Translations under genes and position numbers: made by a program
Notes under the pieces: model-generated
The model's database searches: none
What the model was told of the DNA's origin: nothing
The model's input: the letters and a program-made list of their open reading frames with translations, nothing else
Origin: Euperipatoides rowelli
Taxonomy: Eukaryota; Onychophora; Udeonychophora; Euonychophora; Peripatopsidae
Strand: one strand, 5' to 3'
Assembly (NCBI GenBank): GCA_003024985.2
Contig: PXIH01S0008511.1
Length of the DNA stretch: 12,510 nucleotides
Shown here: one piece after another, positions 8,006 to 12,510 of the stretch
Layout of the letters: each line of letters opens with the position of its first letter
Position numbering within the stretch: position 1 is the first letter of the stretch

Positions 8006-8571
8006 TGTTATGCTGAGCTGTCATATTTAGTTTATTTTATTATTTATTAATTAGAAGTGTTCAAGTGACAGACAAATTATTTCAAGATATAGTTATTTTC
8101 TTAATAGGCTGTTTATGAAGCTGATAATTCATGAATGGTATGTTGATAGCGACGTGGCAGGCCGCTGAATCTAATTATCTTTTGAAATATTCAAACTCAC
8201 TTGAACGTGCTAATTAATTAATTATTCATGTTAATTTGTATGTGGGATCTTCCCATGATATAAAAGAGATTGTCCATGCAAACAATGCTTACATTCACAT
8301 ATTAGAGGCTGTTGCCCTCTAGCAAACAGTTGTCTGGTTTTGTTTTTTACTTTATTTTTCTTACTGTAAGCTAGAGGGTTTACACCCCTTTAGATCCGTA
8401 GCCACCACCGTTACATAATCATTACTGTCCATTGTAAGTACGAGGCTTTTTGTTTATTTTTTTACAACTGCCATTGAACCAGAATATAACATATTTTTAC
8501 CTGCCAGCCTTGTTCTTAGCCGTTATTTCAACATCATTTTGTAACAGGTCCATTTCTTAGGAAATGTTACA
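8006..8571 (+). repeat. Left LTR
   Basis: It begins TGTTATGCTGAGCTGTCAT and ends GGAAATGTTACA, with TGT...ACA termini. It carries TATAAAAG at 8259-8266, and CCCTCTAGC (8315-8323) pairing with GCTAGAGGG (8370-8378). About 46 bases at 8464-8509 have no counterpart in the right LTR. The exact left base is uncertain by some 13 bases because the clearest similarity to the right LTR begins at GAGCTGTCAT. Confidence 0.85.
8259..8266 (+). promoter_or_regulatory. TATA box of the left LTR
   Basis: TATAAAAG lies about 55 bases before the conserved CCCTCTAGC stem and is kept in the right LTR (9297-9304). It is the likely U3 promoter element of the retroelement, pointing along the plus strand. Confidence 0.65.
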
Positions 8572-8572
8572 G

Positions 8573-8589
8573 TGGCTCCTGCAACGAGG
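8573..8589 (+). other. Candidate primer-binding site
   Basis: TGGCTCCTGCAACGAGG begins one base after the left LTR. TGG pairs with the CCA end of a tRNA, as expected for minus-strand priming. I did not identify which tRNA would match. Confidence 0.6.
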
Positions 8590-9035
8590 AAATTGGAAGA
8601 CTGAACTTTCGGGGATTTCTGCTGGGCCATGGAGAGGGTGACGGCCTACTCCTCATCTGATATGAGATAGACATCGTCGATTGTTGCAGCTGTTTTTTCT
8701 TATGCCAAAGCGTCTTCATTTGACACTAGGCCGGAAATATTTTTATAGGTTTTGTTATCTTCTGAGGAGAGCTGACTTGAGGACATTTGACATGGAGGAA
8801 ATAGCAAGAAACAAGTCACAACACACCGCTAGGCATGAACTTTTCCAGCACTGCTGTACAGTGAATCAGTTAGTATACTCTTTGACCCTGCTTGGAGAAG
8901 ATTAATTTGAACGTTCTAGATTTTCTTATGTAAAAATGAAAGAGGGCCTAGAAATCTAGATTTTTCCCCCCCTAGAGCTGCATGCCTTTTATTTTCTATC
9001 TACTGAAAATGAAAATTTGGAGTCCAAATTTTTTC
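8590..9035 (+). other. Internal region of the LTR element, no intact gene
   Basis: The region is about 450 bases, less AT-rich than the surroundings. The longest open stretch ends FDMEEIARNKSQHTARHELF...LTLLGED near 8905, followed by a stop. It may be a scrap of a former coding or untranslated region. I find no protease, reverse transcriptase, integrase or zinc-knuckle motif. Confidence 0.6.
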
Positions 9036-9054
9036 AAAAGGGGGGGGGGGGGAG
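9036..9054 (+). other. Polypurine tract of the LTR element
   Basis: AAAA, then 13 G, then AG form an unbroken purine run directly before the right LTR, the usual place and strand for plus-strand priming. The G run may vary in length between reads. Confidence 0.75.
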
Positions 9055-9563
9055 TATGAAGAGCTGTCATATTTAGTTTATTTTATTATTTATTAATTAG
9101 TGTGTTCAAGTTACAGCTGAATTAATTTTCAAGATAGTTATTTTCTTAGTACACCATTTATGAAACTGATAATTCGTGAACAGCGTGTTGAAAGTGACTT
9201 GCAGGTCGCTGAATCTAATTATTTCTTGAAATATTCAAACTCACTTGAACGTGCTAATTATTCATTTGTTAATTTGTATGTGTGATCTTCCTGTAATATA
9301 AAAGGGAGATCGCCCATACAAACGAGGCTTACATTCGTGTATTAGAGGCTGCTGCCCTCTAGCAAACAGTTGTCTGGTTTTGGTTTTTACTTTATTTTTC
9401 TTACTGTTAAGCTAGAGGGTTTGAATCCCTTTAGGTCCGTAGCCGCCTCTGTTACAGTATCATTACTGTCCATTGTCAGTACAAGGCTTTTTGTTTATCT
9501 TTTTGTTCTTAACCATTATTTCAACTACATTTCTAACAGTTCTGATTCTTAGGAAATGTTATG
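9052..9563 (+). repeat. Right LTR
   Basis: It aligns with the left LTR from TATG(A)AGAGCTGTCAT through GGAAATGTTA. TATAAAAG is at 9297-9304 and the CCCTCTAGC / GCTAGAGGG pair at 9355-9363 and 9411-9419. It lacks about 46 bases present in the left copy and ends TTATG instead of TTACA. Many scattered substitutions separate the copies. A 60-codon open frame near its end is within the LTR and is not a gene. Confidence 0.85.
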
Positions 9564-10160
9564 TTTTAGTTAGATCACAAACACATATGTTGTTTAAATT
9601 TCACGTTTAAATGTTAATTTATGAACTTGATGAAAATTTTAGTCAAAAGTCAGATAGCGCACATACACAGCTGTATGTTTTAACATTAGCATTGTATATT
9701 TTGATAGTGTTGAGTTAATATGTGTAGTGGAATTGAGGAAACACAGGCAGGTATAAAGTAAACATATTTATATAAGTAAATAAGGTAACTTCAGCATAAA
9801 AACATTTAAGTAACAGCAAGGATAACGATATTAGAATCTCTGTACAGTATATACAATTACAAACCGTGCATGAGCACTTGAGTTCATTAGAGGCCATTGT
9901 TATATCTACAGATATTTTATGAGCCTGCTTTTATGTTTTAACTAGAAATTCAGATCACACACATATGCAATAGTTTTAGCATAATATGTTTTAATGTTAA
10001 ATTATGAGCTTGCTTGTATGTTCGTTAGAAATTCAGTTGTTTATGTGTGTGTTTTAACATTAGATCATGAGTTTATTTACAGTTTACTGTATGTTTTATT
10101 TGAAAGTTAGATTGCACACATATACAGGTATTTTAGCATTTTAAGTTTTAACATGTTAAT
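9560..10160 (+). repeat. Degenerate tandem repeat array, about five units
   Basis: Units begin at about 9618, 9917, 10002 and 10065, with a partial unit at 9560-9617. A typical unit runs TTATGAGCTTGCTTGTATG, then TTAGAAATTCAGAT, CACACACATATGCA, TTTTAGCAT and TGTTTTAACATTA, about 65-95 bases. About 220 bases of unrelated sequence (9694-9916) interrupt it. The array starts where the right LTR ends, so either the element landed in the array or the array belongs to a larger unit. Confidence 0.65.
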
Positions 10161-10522
10161 AAGCAATCAGCTGGTGCAATAGTGACTTATAATGTATCAC
10201 CTATGTATATTTTGCTTATACAGTATATAATGTATATCAACATTCACTCCTACTTATTAATTATGTGTATACAATTGATGTTTTTGTTAAGTGCACAATT
10301 TGCTTTATGTATCTGCTCTATTATACTTGCTTTGCTTTCATATACATATTGTAATTTGTCTTTTATTTGTTTGCTTATATTTATAACCTAGTAGTAGTCT
10401 TAGTTCTTACAAACACTTTACTGTTATAGGATTTATTCTATTGTAATGTGGTGTATAATTAAATAAAATATAAAAAATATAAAAGACCTTTTCATAAACA
10501 TCATACAAATTTATTAAAATAC

Positions 10523-10608
10523 CTATTGAAATAAATATCTGAGTTTTCGTCCTCTTTTCTTGTCCCCTGTTTCTTTTTCACCATGGCTTTCACCCACTTG
10601 AGCCAGCC
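10523..10608 (-). CDS. Candidate exon, possibly an alternative 3' terminal exon
   Basis: This GC-richer patch stands out from the AT-rich surroundings. After the acceptor-like atatgcag at 10609 one frame supplies 2 nt, then LAQVGESHGEKETGDKKRGRKLR and four more residues before TAG at 10525-10523. AATAAA (10515-10510) follows within 10 nt of the stop and T-rich sequence follows that, as in a terminal exon. KKRGRKLR resembles the AT-hook-like KKVGRKRKIR encoded by the BRD8 exons to the left. Alternatively this is an internal BRD8 exon. GT at 10584-10583 (CATG|GTGAAA) or at 10595-10594 would give the phase 1 end that exon 6861 needs, but the donors are weak and the basic tail would be lost. The polypyrimidine tract is poor. 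It could also be chance. Confidence 0.35.
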
Positions 10609-11439
10609 CTGCATATTTAATTATGAATAATATGGTCAAGCAGTAACATCAAAATAGATTTTTCACTTTGCTGTACAGGATCAGCCATGTTCTTTATTTG
10701 TAAACAGCTAACTTATCACTCATCTTGAAATAGATGATCACATTAATATTAGAAAGCCTGATACAGTATTTATTTCACATTCTTCAAAATCTTTACTGAA
10801 ATGATTTGGTATGAATAAATGTAATGAATATTAGATTTTAACATCCCCCTCCAGTAACCACATCTAGAGGTAAAGTTTTCACCATTTCTCTAATTCTTAG
10901 CATTTACATTTCCTGTGGAAAAAATGTTTGTTTTTCATATTTTTTGATTTACATCCAATTTCCAAGAACCCAACACAAACATAAATCAATATTTGCATTT
11001 GATCTTTTCTTATAGTGAAGCTTTCTAATTCATCAACATTGTTTATTGTATCAAATTAGGTCCAATAGGCTATAAATAAGCTCTAAAAACTTACAGTACC
11101 GTACCGGTATTTAAAGATTTTGGCGTCAGTAAAATATCTATTGATGAAGCTAATTTAAACATTTTGGTTTTCAACAAGTTCATGTGTAAACATCATTAAA
11201 AATATATGGTAATTATAATATATTTTTTATACAATTATTAGGGCCAAGATGCTCAGATATTGTAAAAGTTGTGGCTGTAACTGTTAAGGTAAAGACATAC
11301 TTTTTTTTTTTTTGTCATTTTGTCCAGAACAAGGCATAAATAGAAGAAATATAATCTAACAATTAAAAAATTTTTGCCACTTGTAAATTCAAATTACTCT
11401 CGAGTCAAATATAAAAATGGCTTCTTTAAGAATACACTA

Positions 11440-11487
11440 CAGCAAGCCTGGCAAAACTATGGCACATGTGCAGCATGTGACTCACAA
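11440..11487 (+). mobile_element. Possible decayed hAT transposon end
   Basis: CAGCAAGCCTGGCAAAACTATGGC, then ACATGTGCAGCATGTGAC, resembles hAT termini of the type CAG...GGCAAACTACGGC...GCATGYGGC, with CpG-like positions changed. I see no matching opposite end or 8-bp duplication. This rests on pattern memory only. Confidence 0.3.
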
Positions 11488-11609
11488 ACTAAATACTATA
11501 ACTATAACAATTTTGTTGTTTTTATTCTGCATCTTTATTATATATTAATATTTTGTAACTCCTTGTCAAGTTTTTTTTTTTGTTGTTTTATAAATTATAT
11601 AAAATTTAT

Positions 11610-11661
11610 GCCTGATAAATTTATTTTTGTTTAATTTCCACATTTATTAAACCTATCAGGC
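11610..11661. repeat. Stem-loop GCCTGATA / TATCAGGC
   Basis: Perfect 8-bp arms lie at 11610-11617 and 11654-11661. The right arm falls in AAACCTATCAG, which is repeated directly at 11649 and 11663. Confidence 0.55.
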
Positions 11662-11680
11662 AAACCTATCAGCACTTCTG

Positions 11681-11700
11681 ATTTATCTTATAAGATAAAT
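11681..11700. repeat. Perfect 20-bp palindrome
   Basis: ATTTATCTTATAAGATAAAT is a perfect palindrome holding two inverted GATA-type cores (TTATC / GATAA). It lies just after the 11610-11661 stem-loop. Confidence 0.65.
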
Positions 11701-12278
11701 AGCTTTATTTTACAATCATATGATCAGACATAATATTTTACAATTTTTAGCTTTGTTGTATAAAAAAAAATTAACATTTTTTTTTAATACCGGTACCCTA
11801 ACAAAACAAAAAATTGCATTTTTTAAAGAGAGTTATTCCTAATTAAAATACAGTACTATGTTTAATAAGGCCAAGCATTGCAGATTAAATCAACAGTTGT
11901 CAAATTTGAAAAGCCCACTTCTCAAACGAGTTTGAATCTTGTGACAATCATTGACATCACAAACTGATTGACAGGATTAATAAATGTTAAAATTAAACGA
12001 AACAAAAAAATTGAACATTGTTTTCCTATTAATGTATTAATTATTTCAAGAATTAAGAAAATTCTCAGAATTCCACAGAAATCATTTAAATTCAGCAAGT
12101 ACAGTACATTAGTAATTTAAAAATTATTAAAAATAAGACAATTCCAAAATAAATATAATTAGGCTATCATTTTAGAACAAACCAGTAATACACCAGTCCT
12201 GACTTCTTATAAGTTTCTACTCAGCAATAGTAGCCGTATAAGCTATCTAGAATAGCAAATTATCTATAATAAATAAGA

Positions 12279-12292
12279 GACAGACAGACAGA
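12279..12292 (+). repeat. Short (GACA)n microsatellite
   Basis: There are three and a half units of GACA. Short and of no evident role. Confidence 0.7.
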
Positions 12293-12436
12293 AGTATCTG
12301 CCAACAAATGTATATATACTTATTCACATATTTAAGATAAAAGCATAAAACATTTTATCAATGGATAAAATGTATCTTATTACAATAGTAAATAGGCTAC
12401 TAAGCCAAATACAGTATACTGTATATTTATACAGTA

Positions 12437-12510
12437 CTAGCAAAACTACCCGTTCTTCGCACGGGGACATACATTTAATGTCATTTTCCCCAACTCCCAA
12501 AAATATAAAA
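12437..12510 (+). repeat. Edge of a probable dispersed repeat, cut by the window end
   Basis: After the AT-rich ACAGTACTAGC the sequence becomes CCCGTTCTTCGCACGGGG, a stem CCCGT / ACGGG (12449-12453, 12461-12465) around TCTTCGC. A second pairing of GACAT with ATGTC follows (12466-12482). The TAGC...CCCG-CTTCGC-CGGG pattern is one I associate with ends of dispersed repeats in many animal genomes. The family cannot be named from this fragment. Confidence 0.4.

Larger units (their letters stand above)
8006..9563 (+). mobile_element. Short, probably non-autonomous LTR retroelement
   Basis: Two direct repeats of about 500-570 bp (8006-8571 and about 9052-9563) flank an internal region of only about 480 bp. 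The left LTR has TGT...ACA ends. A primer-binding-like TGGCTCC sequence follows it by one base, and a polypurine tract with 13 G abuts the right LTR. Each LTR has a TATA box. The order (LTR, PBS, PPT, LTR) puts the element on the plus strand, antisense to BRD8. The internal region has no gag or pol frame that I recognise, so it is a TRIM-like or internally deleted copy that would need enzymes from elsewhere. LTR divergence and the lack of a target-site duplication indicate an old insertion. I suspect the Ty3/gypsy class from the LTR style, but no protein supports this. Confidence 0.85.
6862..12510 (-). other. Upstream intron or flank of the BRD8 gene
   Basis: On the minus strand this is the sequence before exon 6861-6671, ending in the acceptor tttcttttcccaaag. 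It is 5.6 kb long with no confident exon. Named content is a long hairpin (7082-7175), the LTR element (8006-9563), a degenerate tandem array (9560-10160), the exon-like patch at 10523-10608, a possible hAT end (11440-11487), stem-loops and a palindrome near 11,610-11,700, and a repeat edge from 12437. The stretches 7,180-8,000, 10,620-11,430 and 11,705-12,270 are AT-rich and show nothing I can name. Confidence 0.6.

Noticed and set aside
8681-8905. 74-codon frame inside the LTR element
   Set aside because: It lacks any gag, protease, RT or integrase signature and has no upstream context. At most it is a relic.
9370-9552. 60-codon frame inside the right LTR
   Set aside because: It lies in LTR U3/R/U5 sequence. 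The left LTR does not keep the frame.
11220-11290. Possible exon near gtgaagc/gtaaaagttgtggctgtaac on either strand
   Set aside because: Weak splice sites, very short, and no match to the BRD8 N-terminal region I would expect.
1-12510. tRNA, rRNA, CRISPR or bacterial operon features
   Set aside because: No cloverleaf, spaced identical repeats, ribosome binding sites or long frames were seen. The window is eukaryotic.

Overview
This is an AT-rich invertebrate-style eukaryotic window. It has long introns, homopolymer runs, microsatellites, an LTR element and a putative miniature transposon. The repeated oligomers ACAGTA/TACTGT, TAGGCTA and TACCGGTA look like a genome signature, but I cannot name the species. 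Nothing in the window looks bacterial.

The only gene I can support lies on the minus strand. It is the middle-to-late part of a BRD8 orthologue, the bromodomain subunit of the TIP60/NuA4 histone acetyltransferase complex. Five exons join in one frame with consistent splice phases: 6861-6671, 4255-4015, 3918-3872 (a 47-nt micro-exon), 3727-3084 and 983-906. Together they encode about 399 residues. The order is an acidic stretch with psi-K-x-E motifs, a basic AT-hook-like stretch, a long Ser/Thr-rich linker, the motif DSIPNSPAS, and the first bromodomain helix (WKKAIMLVWRAAANH). The N-terminal part and the rest of the bromodomain fall outside the window: the N-terminal exons beyond base 12510, or hidden in the upstream intron, and the C-terminal exons below base 1.

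Layout from left to right. Bases 1-905 are intron, with a local duplication and a long pyrimidine tract. Bases 906-983 are the bromodomain exon. Bases 984-3083 are intron, with a 21-bp duplication and a hairpin near 2345. Bases 3084-4255 are three closely spaced exons. Bases 4256-6670 are intron with a putative 346-bp TIR element. Bases 6671-6861 are an exon. Bases 6862-12510 are upstream intron or flank. This last region holds a long hairpin (7082-7175), a short LTR retroelement on the plus strand, antisense to the gene (8006-9563), and a degenerate tandem array that starts where the right LTR ends (9560-10160). It also holds an exon-like patch (10523-10608), a possible hAT end (about 11440) and, at the right edge, the start of what may be another dispersed repeat (12437 onward).

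I found no novel gene system. The most useful points are the BRD8 gene model with its obligatory micro-exon, the possible alternative terminal exon, and the two non-autonomous mobile elements.
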